Shown here: positions 24,904 through 33,669 of the stretch, piece by piece
Position numbering within the stretch: position 1 is the stretch's first letter
How the letters are laid out: each line of letters begins with the position of its first letter
Assembly (NCBI GenBank): GCA_963930325.1
Contig: CAWVME010000138.1
Location: 1 to 39,589, forward strand
Length of the DNA stretch: 39,589 nt
Source of the DNA: CALXJM01 sp963930325
GTDB taxonomy: Bacteria; Bacillota; Clostridia; TANB77; CAG-508
Direction: 5' to 3'
The notes under the pieces: model-generated
The model's input: the letters and a program-made list of their open reading frames with translations, nothing else
Database searches by the model: none
What the model was told of the DNA's origin: nothing
Translations under genes and position numbers: made by a program

Positions 24904-25674
24904 ATGAAAAAAAGTAGTATTAACAAAAAAACAATAGTATTGATAAGCATTATCTTAGCAATTCTATTGTTTTTTACTTTTTTTAATCAAACATTAGGAA
25001 TGACACACTATCAAGAAACAGATTTTGTAACTGGACTAGTAACAGCTAGTGCATTAAATGTAAGGGCAGGACCAGGCAAAACATACAAATCAATAGGATT
25101 GGTATATAAAAACGAATACATAAGAGTGTTTGCAAGAATTGGCAACTGGTATGTTATACAAACAGATCAAGACTTAATTGGTGCTGTAAGCGTAGATTAT
25201 GTAAAACCAATTTACCCAAGTGGAAATACCAATACAAATAATAGTTCTGGAGCTAATCAAGAAACTTCAGACAAACACGGTAGTACAGAACTTACACAAG
25301 ATGAAAAAGAAGTATTTGATTTAATTAATCAGCAAAGAACATCAGCAGGATTATCTGCATTAGTAATTGATGATGAGCTACAAAATGTAGCACGAATTAA
25401 AGCAAAAGATATGGTAGACAGTTCTTATTTTTCTCATACTTCTCCAACATATGGCTCACCATTTGATATGATAAAAAATTTTGGAATCACTTATAAAACT
25501 GCAGGTGAAAATATTGCAGGAAATAGCAGTAATCAAGGAGCTGTAAATGCATGGATGAATTCAGAAGGGCATAAAGCTAATATTCTAAATAATGCATATA
25601 ATTATACAGGGATTGCAGTAGTAAGTAGTCCAAAGTATGGAAAAATTTATGTACAAATGTTTATGGGAAAATAA
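24904..25674 (+). CDS. SH3b-CAP (SCP/PR1-like, YkwD-type) wall-associated protein
   Basis: This 256-residue protein starts behind TAGGAGGG. A signal peptide or anchor (about 11-32) is followed by a bacterial SH3 domain (about 41-103; ALNVRAGPGKTYKSIG), a Ser/Asn-rich linker, and a CAP domain (about 132-254). CAP hallmarks are present: FDLINQQR at the start, H178 in FSHTSP, E202 in AGENIAG, and H223 in SEGHKANI. SH3b domains bind peptidoglycan peptides, so the protein is expected on the wall. Bacterial CAP proteins of this kind occur in sporulating and non-sporulating Firmicutes and their substrate is not settled. It has its own promoter and is probably not part of the T4SS, though it is next to it. 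Confidence 0.9.
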   Translation: MKKSSINKKTIVLISIILAILLFFTFFNQTLGMTHYQETDFVTGLVTASALNVRAGPGKTYKSIGLVYKNEYIRVFARIGNWYVIQTDQDLIGAVSVDYVKPIYPSGNTNTNNSSGANQETSDKHGSTELTQDEKEVFDLINQQRTSAGLSALVIDDELQNVARIKAKDMVDSSYFSHTSPTYGSPFDMIKNFGITYKTAGENIAGNSSNQGAVNAWMNSEGHKANILNNAYNYTGIAVVSSPKYGKIYVQMFMGK

Positions 25675-25724
25675 AGTAAGTAATAAAAAAATCCTTTAGC
25701 CATATAATATAAAAGGTGATTTAA

Positions 25725-26951
25725 ATGGTAAAAAGGATAATGATAATTGTGCTTTTAATAATTATATTGAGTAAATCTGTAATTTTAGCAGATGATGAAG
25801 TAGAAGAAGAAATTATAAATTTAGAGGAAATTATACAAGCTTCTACTGAAAATGTAGAAGAGCCAATTCTTAATTCAAGGGCAGCTATTATATATGATAG
25901 AAAAACAGGATTAATACTTTTTGGAAAAAATGAAAATGAAAAAAGAGCAATGGCATCTACAACTAAAATTATGACAGCTATTGTTGTACTTGAAAATGCA
26001 GACTTAAGTGAAGTAATAGAAATATCTAGAAAAGCTGCAGGAACGGGAGGCTCAAGACTTGGCTTAAGTACGGGAGATAAGATAAGTATTAATGATTTAT
26101 TATATGGGCTTATGTTATGTTCAGGAAATGATGCTGCAGTAGCTCTAGCGGAAAATATAGGAGGCAGTATAGAAGGATTTGCTGAAAAAATGAACCAAAA
26201 AGCTGAAGAATTAGGATTAAAAGATACACATTTTGTTACTCCACATGGATTAGATGAAGCACAACATTATACAACTGCTTATGAGCTTGCAAAACTTACA
26301 GATTATGCTTTAAAAATAGAAAAATTTGCACAAATAGTAGGGACAAAAAACACAACAATAACAATAAATGGAAATTCAAAGCAAATACATAATACTAACG
26401 AACTTCTTGGATATTTAGATGGAGTTTATGGAGTAAAAACAGGATTTACTAATGGAGCAAATAGATGCCTAGTAACATCCGCAAAAAGAAATGATATGGA
26501 TATTATATGTATTGTACTAGGTGCAGATATAAAAAAATTTAGAACAACAGATAGTATAAAAATGATTGAATATGCTTTTAAAACATATCAAATGGTAAAT
26601 ATAGAGGAAATTGTAAAACAAAGCATATCAAATTGGATAGCAGAAAACCATATTAGAGTGGAAAAAGGAAAAGAAAGCGAAATAAAAATATGTTTAGATC
26701 TGATTCCATATAAAGAATATCCAATGAAAAAGTGGGAAGCGGAAGATATTTATATACAAGTGGAAAGTGTAAGTGAGGTAAAAGCACCTATAAAGGAAGG
26801 AGAAAAAGTTGGAAATATTACTGTTTTAAATGAAAATAAGATTTTGTTTGCAGTTGACTTATTAGTAGAAAAAACTGTTGAGAAAAAACGAATACAGGAT
26901 TATTTTTTCCAAATGCTGTCTGATATGTGTCTTTTTTATGAATTTATGTAA
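25725..26951 (+). CDS. D-alanyl-D-alanine carboxypeptidase, S11 family (first)
   Basis: This 408-residue protein starts at the ATG at 25725 behind AAAAGGTG. A signal peptide (1-22) precedes the penicillin-binding fold: S78-x-x-K81 (ASTTK), S133-G-N135 and K238-T-G240, all intact. The C-terminal part (about 300-400) is a PBP5_C-like beta domain ending in a hydrophobic, probably membrane-associating tail. The enzyme removes the terminal D-Ala of peptidoglycan stem peptides outside the membrane and limits cross-linking. A paralog lies on the other strand at 28398-29606, with an LCP gene between them. DacA, DacB and DacF types cannot be told apart here, so no symbol is given. Confidence 0.92.
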   Translation: MVKRIMIIVLLIIILSKSVILADDEVEEEIINLEEIIQASTENVEEPILNSRAAIIYDRKTGLILFGKNENEKRAMASTTKIMTAIVVLENADLSEVIEISRKAAGTGGSRLGLSTGDKISINDLLYGLMLCSGNDAAVALAENIGGSIEGFAEKMNQKAEELGLKDTHFVTPHGLDEAQHYTTAYELAKLTDYALKIEKFAQIVGTKNTTITINGNSKQIHNTNELLGYLDGVYGVKTGFTNGANRCLVTSAKRNDMDIICIVLGADIKKFRTTDSIKMIEYAFKTYQMVNIEEIVKQSISNWIAENHIRVEKGKESEIKICLDLIPYKEYPMKKWEAEDIYIQVESVSEVKAPIKEGEKVGNITVLNENKILFAVDLLVEKTVEKKRIQDYFFQMLSDMCLFYEFM

Positions 26952-26956
26952 AAATA

Positions 26957-26985
26957 TTGCTATTTTGTAGTTTGTTTGGTATAAT
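26957..26985 (+). promoter_or_regulatory. Promoter of the LCP gene
   Basis: TTGCTA (26957-26962) and a perfect TATAAT (26980-26985) have a 17-base spacer. The predicted start, near 26992, is about 28 bases before the ATG at 27020. The -35 box lies only a few bases after the stop of the carboxypeptidase gene. Confidence 0.7.
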
Positions 26986-27019
26986 CTAAAACATAAACAA
27001 CAAAATAGGAGTGAAAAAA

Positions 27020-28297
27020 ATGTCAAAAAATAAGACAAATGACGGAAATACCAAAGAAAAAGAAACGAAGAAAAAGAAACAGAAGATAGAAGAGGAAAAG
27101 CCTAAAAAGAAACGAAGAATTGGACTAAAAATATTTTTATTTATACTAGTTATTTTATGTATAGGAGCAGGTGTATTTGCCTATAAAGTAAATAAAAATG
27201 GTGGAGGATTATCAGGAATTATTGCAACTACATTAGGACATGATGAAGAAACTTATAAAAATTTGCCAACAATATATTGTGTATTATTTGGCAAAAGTCA
27301 AGCGTTAACAGACACAATTATGGTGGTTGGATATAACCCAAAGACACAGGAAGCGTCATTGTTATCTATTCCGAGAGATACTTATACAGGAAGCAGTATA
27401 AGTAATGCATCAGCTTATTACAAAATTAATGCACGTTATCAATCTTCACCAGAAGAGGCAGTAAGGGCAATATCTAGAATAACAGGATTAGATTTACAGT
27501 ACTATCTTACAGTGGATACCGAAGCTTTAGTGGAATTGGTAGATGCCATTGGCGGAGTGTGGTTTGATGTTCCAATTGATATGAAATATGATGATGCTTC
27601 TCAGGATTTACACATTAACCTACAAGCTGGATATCAGAAATTAGATGGGGATAAAGCAGAACAAGTGGTAAGATTTAGACATAATAACAATGGTACTACA
27701 TATCCTTCAGAATATGGACAGGAAGATATTGGCAGAATGAAAACTCAAAGAGCCTTTTTGACAGCAGTGGCACAACAAACATTAAAAGTAGAAAATATAC
27801 TTAAAATAGGAGAATTTTTAGATATTGCAAAAAATAATGTAGAAACTAACTTAGATTTCAATACAATTAAAGATTATATTCCTTATATGGTCACATTTGA
27901 TACAGCAAATTTAAAAACCGAGACCTTGCCTGGAGAATCTAGACTTGCAAATGGAGTATGGATTTATGTAGCTAATACAACTGAAACAAAAAAATTAGTA
28001 GAAGAAATGTTTGCATTAAAAACAGAGAGTAACGGAATTACAGTACAAATTTTAAACGGTACAGGGGACAGTGAAAAATTAACAGCATTAGAAGAGTTAT
28101 TAGAAACTATTGGTTATAAAATTGAAAAAACTTCTACAACAACACAAACAAGTAAAACAACTATTATCAACAGAACCAGACAGAGCGAAGAAACAAGTGA
28201 AAAATTGAAACAAGATATAGGAATAGGAACAATTACTGCAGGTGAAGACAACGCGGAAGTGGATTATACAATTATATTAGGAAAAGATTTTGAATAA
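27020..28297 (+). CDS. LytR-CpsA-Psr (LCP) family glycopolymer transferase
   Basis: This 425-residue protein starts at the ATG at 27020, nine bases after AGGAG (27007-27011); a GTG at 27011 overlaps that site. A very basic cytoplasmic N-terminus (1-34) and one helix (about 35-55) precede the LCP domain (about 85-255), with TDTIMVVGYNPK, LLSIPRDTY, the Asp/Arg-rich VVRFRH and the DIGRMKTQRAF motif. A LytR_C domain (about 328-425; ITVQILNGTGDSEKL) closes it. LCP enzymes transfer teichoic acid or polysaccharide chains from lipid carriers to peptidoglycan on the outer face of the membrane. Its terminator is shared with the convergent gene at 28398. Confidence 0.93.
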   Translation: MSKNKTNDGNTKEKETKKKKQKIEEEKPKKKRRIGLKIFLFILVILCIGAGVFAYKVNKNGGGLSGIIATTLGHDEETYKNLPTIYCVLFGKSQALTDTIMVVGYNPKTQEASLLSIPRDTYTGSSISNASAYYKINARYQSSPEEAVRAISRITGLDLQYYLTVDTEALVELVDAIGGVWFDVPIDMKYDDASQDLHINLQAGYQKLDGDKAEQVVRFRHNNNGTTYPSEYGQEDIGRMKTQRAFLTAVAQQTLKVENILKIGEFLDIAKNNVETNLDFNTIKDYIPYMVTFDTANLKTETLPGESRLANGVWIYVANTTETKKLVEEMFALKTESNGITVQILNGTGDSEKLTALEELLETIGYKIEKTSTTTQTSKTTIINRTRQSEETSEKLKQDIGIGTITAGEDNAEVDYTIILGKDFE

Positions 28298-28311
28298 AAA
28301 GAAAATTAATA

Positions 28312-28350
28312 GGGGCATAAATAAGATATTTATATCTTATTTATGCCCTT
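28312..28350. terminator. Bidirectional terminator between convergent genes
   Basis: A perfect 16-bp stem (GGGCATAAATAAGATA at 28313-28328 with its complement at 28333-28348) closes a TTTA loop. T-rich DNA follows on both strands. It lies 15 bases after the LCP stop and about 50 bases beyond the end of the - strand carboxypeptidase gene, so it can serve both. Confidence 0.85.
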
Positions 28351-28397
28351 ATATTTATTATATAGAAAAGCTCTCTGATTTCATTAATACATGCCTT

Positions 28398-29606
28398 TTA
28401 TAAGAAAAGACCTTGAATTACTTTTAAAATTTGCTTCCAAAAAGATAGTGCTTCCACATTGTTACCAGCAATTAAATTAGTACGATATTCTGTATCAGAA
28501 ACAGCATAGTAAACTTCTCCTACTACATCTCCTGCTTGAATAGGTGCTTTTAAATCTTTATTTAAAACTATTGTCGGAGCAGGAATAGAGTTTATATCAC
28601 TTTTTTCCATCAAGACAGAAATTGTATTTTCGCAGTAAAGATCTAAATTTTTTGTATTCTCTGTTGCATTTGATATTTGTACAGAACTTATTGGGATTGA
28701 TATATCTTGAAGCTCTCTATACTCATAATTTGCATAGGCAAAATCAAATAAAGCAATAGTATCTATATATTTTAACTCACTTGTTTCGCTCCCCAAAACA
28801 ACACTAATAATTTCAAAACTATCTTTATTACTACTAGCTACCAAGCACTCTTTTGCATTGCCTGTAAATCCTGTTTTTATTCCAATAGCATTAGAATAGA
28901 AAAAGGATGTTTGATTAGACGAATCTGGCAATCGTAACAATTCATTTGTTGCTTTATAAGTTCTAGTCCTTGCGGTTTTATTAGTGGAAGGCAAAGTATA
29001 TGTTGATTTTGCAACAATACTTCTAAAAATTTCATTTTGCATAGCATATTTGGAAATTAGTGATAAATCATAAGCGGTAGTATAATGATTTTCATCATGT
29101 AATCCATAAGGATTTACAAAATGACTGTTTTGACAACCTAAAAGAGAAGCTTTTTCGTTCATGAGTATAGAAAAATTATCAACGCTTCCAGAAACATGTT
29201 CTGCTAAAGCATTTCCAGCAATATTGCTAGAGACTATTAAAAGCAGATTTAGGAGTTGTTCTACTGTAAGTTCTTCGCCGACTTCTAATGTTAAACCAGC
29301 ATAACTAGAAGGAATAGAGTTAACAGCATAATCACTAATAGTTACTATATCTTCTAAAGAACAATTTTCTAAAACGATAATTGCTGTTAATATTTTTGTA
29401 GTACTAGCTGGATACATTTTTTCATAAGCATTCTTTTCATAAAGAATTTTGCCAGAAGTAGAATCAATTAAAATAGCAGCAGGAGAAGAAATTTCTACAT
29501 TTTGAGAAGCACTCATGGAAGAAGTTTCTGCATCTTGCGCATAACACAAAATAGAAGAAAAGAAGGTTAATAATAAAATGGTAATACATAAAAAATTCTT
29601 TTTCAT
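28398..29606 (-). CDS. D-alanyl-D-alanine carboxypeptidase, S11 family (second)
   Basis: This 402-residue protein on the - strand starts behind AAAGGAGGT. A signal peptide (1-23, ending CYA) and a Ser-rich spacer precede the S11 domain with S68-x-x-K71 (ASTTK), S126-S-N128 and K244-T-G246. The middle motif reads SSN where most relatives, including the gene at 25725, have SGN. A PBP5_C-like domain and a C-terminal amphipathic helix (ALSFWKQILKVIQGLFL) complete it; such helices hold PBP5-type enzymes on the membrane. It trims stem peptides like its paralog, but the different orientation and promoter suggest separate control. Residues around the active site are complete, so activity is expected. 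Confidence 0.92.
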   Translation of the reverse strand: MKKNFLCITILLLTFFSSILCYAQDAETSSMSASQNVEISSPAAILIDSTSGKILYEKNAYEKMYPASTTKILTAIIVLENCSLEDIVTISDYAVNSIPSSYAGLTLEVGEELTVEQLLNLLLIVSSNIAGNALAEHVSGSVDNFSILMNEKASLLGCQNSHFVNPYGLHDENHYTTAYDLSLISKYAMQNEIFRSIVAKSTYTLPSTNKTARTRTYKATNELLRLPDSSNQTSFFYSNAIGIKTGFTGNAKECLVASSNKDSFEIISVVLGSETSELKYIDTIALFDFAYANYEYRELQDISIPISSVQISNATENTKNLDLYCENTISVLMEKSDINSIPAPTIVLNKDLKAPIQAGDVVGEVYYAVSDTEYRTNLIAGNNVEALSFWKQILKVIQGLFL

Positions 29607-29626
29607 AAATACCTCCTTTTAAATAA

Positions 29627-29656
29627 TTGACATTCTTATTGCATAGACTCTACAAT
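29627..29656 (+). promoter_or_regulatory. Likely promoter for the comEA-like gene
   Basis: A perfect TTGACA (29627-29632) is followed 18 bases later by TACAAT (29651-29656). The start would be near 29663, giving a leader of about 70 bases. It lies closer to the divergent gene than the opposing promoter at 29686-29714, so the two leaders would overlap by several bases. Confidence 0.5.
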
Positions 29657-29685
29657 TAATAAAATCATTACTAGCATATGTAAAT

Positions 29686-29714
29686 ACTATAACCTAAATT
29701 ACAATAATTTTCAA
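29686..29714 (-). promoter_or_regulatory. Likely promoter for the - strand carboxypeptidase gene
   Basis: Read on the - strand, TTGAAA (29714-29709) and TATAGT (29691-29686) have a 17-base spacer. The start would be near 29679, about 73 bases before the ATG. It faces the promoter at 29627-29656. Confidence 0.5.
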
Positions 29715-29732
29715 TAGAAAGGAAGAAAAACT

Positions 29733-30341
29733 ATGGAGTTGATAAAAAATAGAAAAATTCAAATAGGAATTGGAATTTTGATTCTAACTATTATTTTTAT
29801 AATTTATATAATTATGGATACAAGAATAGAAGAAAATACGATAATAATAGAAGAAGATACTAAAGAAACAGAACAAGAGGAGCATGCAGAAAAAATAAAA
29901 GTGCATATAGCGGGATATGTTGTAAATGAAGGAATAATAGAACTAGAAGAAGGAGCTAGAATACAAGATGCGATAGAAGCAGCAGGAGGTTTAACGGAAG
30001 ATGCAGATATTGAAAAGGTTAATTTAGCTTATAAAATAGAAGATGGGCAAAAAATATATATTCCAAACAAACAAGAATCGCAAGAAGAAGATATTATAAT
30101 TGTTAAAAATGAGAATGGAGAAGGGATTATTTCTGGGGAAGAACAATCAGAAAAAGTAAACATTAACACGGCGAATCAAACAGAATTAGAGACACTACCT
30201 GGAATTGGACCATCGACAGCGCTGAAGATTATAGAATATAGAGAGCTAAATGGAAAATTTAAAGACACAGAAGAGTTAAAAAATATACCAGGAATAGGGG
30301 AAGCGAAATTTAAAAATATAGAAAATGAAATAACTATATAG
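29733..30341 (+). CDS. comEA: ComEA-like DNA-binding protein (SLBB plus helix-hairpin-helix)
   Basis: This 202-residue protein starts behind AAAGGAAG. One N-terminal membrane helix (about 9-28) and an acidic spacer precede an SLBB domain (about 51-110; VHIAGYVVNEGIIEL, DAIEAAGGLTEDAD). The C-terminal 65 residues are two helix-hairpin-helix motifs (VNINTANQTELETLPGIG and LKNIPGIGEAKFKNI), ending the protein as in ComEA. ComEA binds double-stranded DNA outside the membrane and hands it to ComEC during transformation. No comEC or comEB follows here, so it is separated from its usual partners. Proximity to a T4SS-like locus without a visible coupling protein is worth noting, but it could equally serve the ordinary competence apparatus. 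Confidence 0.9.
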   Translation: MELIKNRKIQIGIGILILTIIFIIYIIMDTRIEENTIIIEEDTKETEQEEHAEKIKVHIAGYVVNEGIIELEEGARIQDAIEAAGGLTEDADIEKVNLAYKIEDGQKIYIPNKQESQEEDIIIVKNENGEGIISGEEQSEKVNINTANQTELETLPGIGPSTALKIIEYRELNGKFKDTEELKNIPGIGEAKFKNIENEITI

Positions 30342-30354
30342 TAAAAGCTCAATA

Positions 30355-30383
30355 TTGCGAACAATAAGAGTATATAGTATAAT
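30355..30383 (+). promoter_or_regulatory. Promoter of the Sua5-type gene
   Basis: TTGCGA (30355-30360) and a perfect TATAAT (30378-30383) are 17 bases apart, and the predicted start is about 30 bases before the ATG at 30419. Confidence 0.7.
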
Positions 30384-30418
30384 AAACATTAAAAGTATAA
30401 TAAAGGGGCAATATAAAA

Positions 30419-31456
30419 ATGAAGGCTAAATATATTCCAATAAAAAAAGCAGAGGATGAAAATAAATTAAAAGAAATAGCTAATTGCATAAAAAAAGGAG
30501 GATTAGTAGTATTTCCAACAGAAACAGTATATGGATTAGGTGCAAACGCTTTAGATCAAGATGCGGTTAGCAAATTATTCAAGGCAAAAGGAAGGGCTGG
30601 AGACAACCCATTAATTGTACATATAGCAAATTTAGAAATGCTATCTCCTATAGTAGAAAACGTAGGTGACATAGAAAAAAGGCTTATGGAGAAATTTTGG
30701 CCAGGACCGTTAACGATAATATTAAAAAAAGCAGAAATTATTCCAGAAAACGTATCTGCAGGATTAGATACAATTGGAGTTAGAATGCCAAGTAATAAAA
30801 TAGCATTAAAACTTATTAAACTATCGAATGTTCCTATTGCAGCACCTAGTGCTAATATATCAGGTAAACCAAGTGGAACAGTAGTGCAAGATATTTTAGA
30901 AGAGTTGCAAGAAAAAGTAGATTACATTATAGATGGAGGGAAAACAAGCATAGGAGTAGAATCTACGGTAGTAAGAGTTGAAGAAAATAGAGTTAATATA
31001 TTAAGACCTGGGAAAATTACGGTAGAAGATATAGAAAATATCGGATTACGAGTACAAATAGATTCACATGTATTAGAAAAATATAATGGAAAAGAAGCGG
31101 TACGATCACCGGGTGTGAAATATAGACATTATGCACCTGATAGCAAATGTATAATGGTGTATAGTAAAGAGGAAAAGAACATGATTAAAAAAATAAATCA
31201 AATAATTGCTGAAATGGAAGACAATGTTTTAGTTTTAGCTAGGACAAGGCATATTAAAAATTATAACACAGAAAACAAATTAGATATGGGAGACTCTTTA
31301 GAAGAAATTGGGAATAATATTTTTACACTTTTAAGAAAGGTGGATATATATAATAAAGAATTAGTAATTATAGAGGGCGTAGAAAAGGAAGGCCTAGGCT
31401 TAGCAATTAATAATAGACTTATTAGAGCTTGCGAATATCATTGCATAGAATGCTAG
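30419..31456 (+). CDS. ywlC: L-threonylcarbamoyladenylate synthase (Sua5/YwlC)
   Basis: This 345-residue protein starts behind AAAGGGG. The YrdC-like domain (about 12-200) shows FPTETVYGLGANA, KGRAGDNPL, the FWPGPLT segment, GVRMPSN, IAAPSANISGKPSGT and ESTVV, which line the ATP and threonine pocket. The C-terminal Sua5 domain (about 225-345) begins with SPGVKYRHYAPD. The enzyme makes threonylcarbamoyl-AMP from threonine, bicarbonate and ATP, the first step of t6A37 formation on ANN-decoding tRNAs; TsaBDE complete it elsewhere. It is cytosolic and normally essential. Length matches the long Sua5 form. It stands alone between its own promoter and a terminator. Confidence 0.95.
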   Translation: MKAKYIPIKKAEDENKLKEIANCIKKGGLVVFPTETVYGLGANALDQDAVSKLFKAKGRAGDNPLIVHIANLEMLSPIVENVGDIEKRLMEKFWPGPLTIILKKAEIIPENVSAGLDTIGVRMPSNKIALKLIKLSNVPIAAPSANISGKPSGTVVQDILEELQEKVDYIIDGGKTSIGVESTVVRVEENRVNILRPGKITVEDIENIGLRVQIDSHVLEKYNGKEAVRSPGVKYRHYAPDSKCIMVYSKEEKNMIKKINQIIAEMEDNVLVLARTRHIKNYNTENKLDMGDSLEEIGNNIFTLLRKVDIYNKELVIIEGVEKEGLGLAINNRLIRACEYHCIEC

Positions 31457-31479
31457 TATATGATTAGCTACAAATTAAG

Positions 31480-31518
31480 AAAATATTAATAAAAAATTAC
31501 TTTTTTATTAATATTTTT
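31480..31518 (+). terminator. All-A+T hairpin terminator after the Sua5-type gene
   Basis: A perfect 17-bp stem (31480-31496 with 31501-31517) around a TTAC loop is made only of A-T pairs and ends in a T run. Its weak pairing per base is offset by length. The symmetry also gives a T run on the - strand. No other function is evident in the 118-base gap, apart from a small GCTAC...GTAGC inverted repeat at 31521-31534. Confidence 0.55.
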
Positions 31519-31574
31519 ATGCTACTATTGTAGCAAGATTAATTTATATAAACAAATTTTGGAAGGGAGAAAAA

Positions 31575-32270
31575 ATGAAGAAAGAACAAATTTTAAAAAT
31601 AGGATCACTTATCTTAGTCATTGCACTACTTATATTTTTAACTATAGAAGTTGCACCATTATTTAAAAATATAGCTACAGAACAAGGGCGAATAGAATTT
31701 AAAGAAGAAATTGAAAATATGGGAGCAAAAGGAATTTTTATTATTATTGGATTGATGATAGCACAGATTTTTTTAGTTGTGTTACCAGGAGAACCGGTAG
31801 AAATTTTAGCTGGAATGTGTTATGGACCAATAGGGGGATTAGTTATTATACTTATAGGAGCGTTTGTTACCACGGTTTCTATTTTCTTTTTAGTAAGAAA
31901 ATTTGGAAGAAGCTTTTTATATAGTTTTATTTCAAAAGAGAAAATAGAAAAGTTAGAAAATAGTAAATTGTTTTCAGATCCTAAAAAAATAGATGCTATA
32001 TTTTTCATTTTATTTTTCATTCCTGGAACACCTAAGGATTTGTTTGTGTACATTGGTGGATTGCTTCCAGTAAAGCCAATTAGATTCTTATGCATTGCTA
32101 CTTTTGCAAGGTTCCCTTCTGTTGTATCTTCTACTATAGCAGGCAGTAGTATCATAGATGGAAATTGGACGTTTATTGCATTTGTATATTTTGTTAGCTT
32201 TGCTTTATCTGGAATTATAATTTATTTAGTTAATAAAAAAGATAAAAGAATTATGGAAGCAATAAAATAA
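31575..32270 (+). CDS. TVP38/TMEM64 (DedA-like, VTT domain) membrane protein
   Basis: This 231-residue protein starts behind GGAAGGGAG. About five or six membrane helices are visible. The VTT signature is present: LPGEPVEILAGMCYGPIGG (about 75-93), then KFGRSFLYS and FFIPGTPKDLFVYIGGLLP (about 155-173), with the Gly/Pro re-entrant segments typical of the family. DedA and TVP38 proteins are flippase-like or transport proteins linked to recycling of lipid carriers and membrane homeostasis. The substrate of this one is unknown. It is followed after 14 bases by a response-regulator gene, so the two-component system may sense membrane state; that is an inference from order. Confidence 0.88.
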   Translation: MKKEQILKIGSLILVIALLIFLTIEVAPLFKNIATEQGRIEFKEEIENMGAKGIFIIIGLMIAQIFLVVLPGEPVEILAGMCYGPIGGLVIILIGAFVTTVSIFFLVRKFGRSFLYSFISKEKIEKLENSKLFSDPKKIDAIFFILFFIPGTPKDLFVYIGGLLPVKPIRFLCIATFARFPSVVSSTIAGSSIIDGNWTFIAFVYFVSFALSGIIIYLVNKKDKRIMEAIK

Positions 32271-32284
32271 GGGGGATTTAAACA

Positions 32285-32986
32285 ATGTATAATATCTTAG
32301 TATGTGACGACGAAAAAGAAATTGTAAATGCTATAGAAATCTATTTGAAAAAAGAGGGATATGAGGTTTTTAAAGCATTTAATGGAAGTGAATGTATAAA
32401 GATTGTAAAAGAAAATCCGATTCATCTAATTATTTTGGATATTATGATGCCAAAGAAAGATGGGATAGAAACCTTAAATGAATTAAGACAAACTGAAAGT
32501 ATTCCAATTATTATGCTATCTGCAAAATCTGAAGATAATGATAAAATTGAAGGGCTAAATTTAGGAGCAGATGATTATATCACAAAACCATTTAATCCAT
32601 TAGAACTAATAGCGAGAGTAAATTCGGGAATTAGACGATATGTGAAATTAGGTGCTATTGAGAAACAGAAGAATGAAAACATATATCGAGCAGGTGGGTT
32701 AGAAATTGATGATAACACTAAAAAAGTAACAGTAGATGAAAAGAAAATAAAATTAACCCCAACAGAATATAACATATTAAAATTTTTAACGAAAAACAAA
32801 GGTAGAGTTTTCTCTATTGAACAGATTTATGAAAATGTTTGGGAAGATGAAGCCTATGGTGCAGACAATATAATTGCAGTTCATATTAGACACATAAGAG
32901 AAAAAATAGAAATTAATCCTAAAGAGCCAAAATATCTAAAAGTAATTTGGGGAATTGGATATAAAATAGAAAATGATAAAAAGTGA
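32285..32986 (+). CDS. OmpR/PhoB-family response regulator
   Basis: This 233-residue protein starts behind AAGGGGG. The receiver domain (1-118) has the acidic pair D8-D9, phospho-acceptor D52 in LIILDIMMP, the Ser of MLSAKS, and the Lys of DDYITKPF. The winged-helix DNA-binding domain (about 132-231) has the typical LTPTEYNILKFL, VFSIEQIYENVW and VHIRHIREKIE segments ending WGIGYKI. Similarity is of the VanR/PhoP kind. It is intact, while its kinase partner immediately downstream is broken (33033-35140), so phosphorylation would need another kinase or small phosphodonors unless the breaks are sequence errors. The target genes are unknown. Confidence 0.95.
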   Translation: MYNILVCDDEKEIVNAIEIYLKKEGYEVFKAFNGSECIKIVKENPIHLIILDIMMPKKDGIETLNELRQTESIPIIMLSAKSEDNDKIEGLNLGADDYITKPFNPLELIARVNSGIRRYVKLGAIEKQKNENIYRAGGLEIDDNTKKVTVDEKKIKLTPTEYNILKFLTKNKGRVFSIEQIYENVWEDEAYGADNIIAVHIRHIREKIEINPKEPKYLKVIWGIGYKIENDKK

Positions 32987-33032
32987 CAACCTTAAATATA
33001 AGGGATTTGCCACAGAAAGGAAGGATATTGCA

Positions 33033-33650
33033 ATGGATTTAAAAAAATCATTCTTTTTAAAATCGATTTGCTATATTATGATACCTATTCTAATAGTTAT
33101 TTTATGTATTAGTATATTTTATATTACTTACAGTGCAGAAAATATAGAAGAGCTAACAAAAGAAAGTTATTATGATACATCATCTTTTTCATGGAATTAT
33201 TATACAGAAATTCTAAATCAAATACAGGGAGTACAGGGAGAATTAAGCATAGAAAGAACTTATATAGAAGAAACTGAGCTGGAAAATATGGGACAAACCG
33301 AAAACGAATATACAGCAGTAGAAAGATATAATTCTTACATAGACATTGAAGATTCTTTTGTATTTACTAAGGTGAAAATAGGAGAAAATACAATTTATTT
33401 TCAAGAAAACTCTAACAGCTTTATCGATTATCTTATTATAGATTTAGAAAGAGGTTTTGCTTATACAAACATGGCATATACACAAGAAAATAATTCTATA
33501 GAAAAGATAAAAAACAATATTGAAAAAAACATAAAATATTGGAGTTTCGAAAAAGATGATAACAAAATCACAAGCAATATTGAGAATATTGATGGAAACC
33601 ATATTAATCAATCTCGTATTCTCTACAGATGGTTAACAGAAAAACGGTAA
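33033..33650 (+). pseudogene. Sensor histidine kinase, N-terminal fragment
   Basis: The start at 33033 follows AAGGAAGG; a longer frame overlapping the regulator gene (from 32973) has no better site. The fragment (205 residues) holds one membrane helix (about 10-30) and an acidic extracytoplasmic sensor region with no recognised fold. It ends at TAA 33648-33650, but dropping one base in the A run of GAAAAACGG (near 33640-33645) continues in the frame that reads GNINIYTGLSENISRTSS at 33646 onwards. It is the first of three pieces of one gene, cotranscribed with the response regulator. Confidence 0.8.
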
Positions 33651-33669
33651 CATTAATATATATACGGGC

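Noticed and set aside
25703..25708. TATAAT before the carboxypeptidase gene at 25725
   Set aside because: No -35 box at a proper distance and the start would fall inside the ribosome site.
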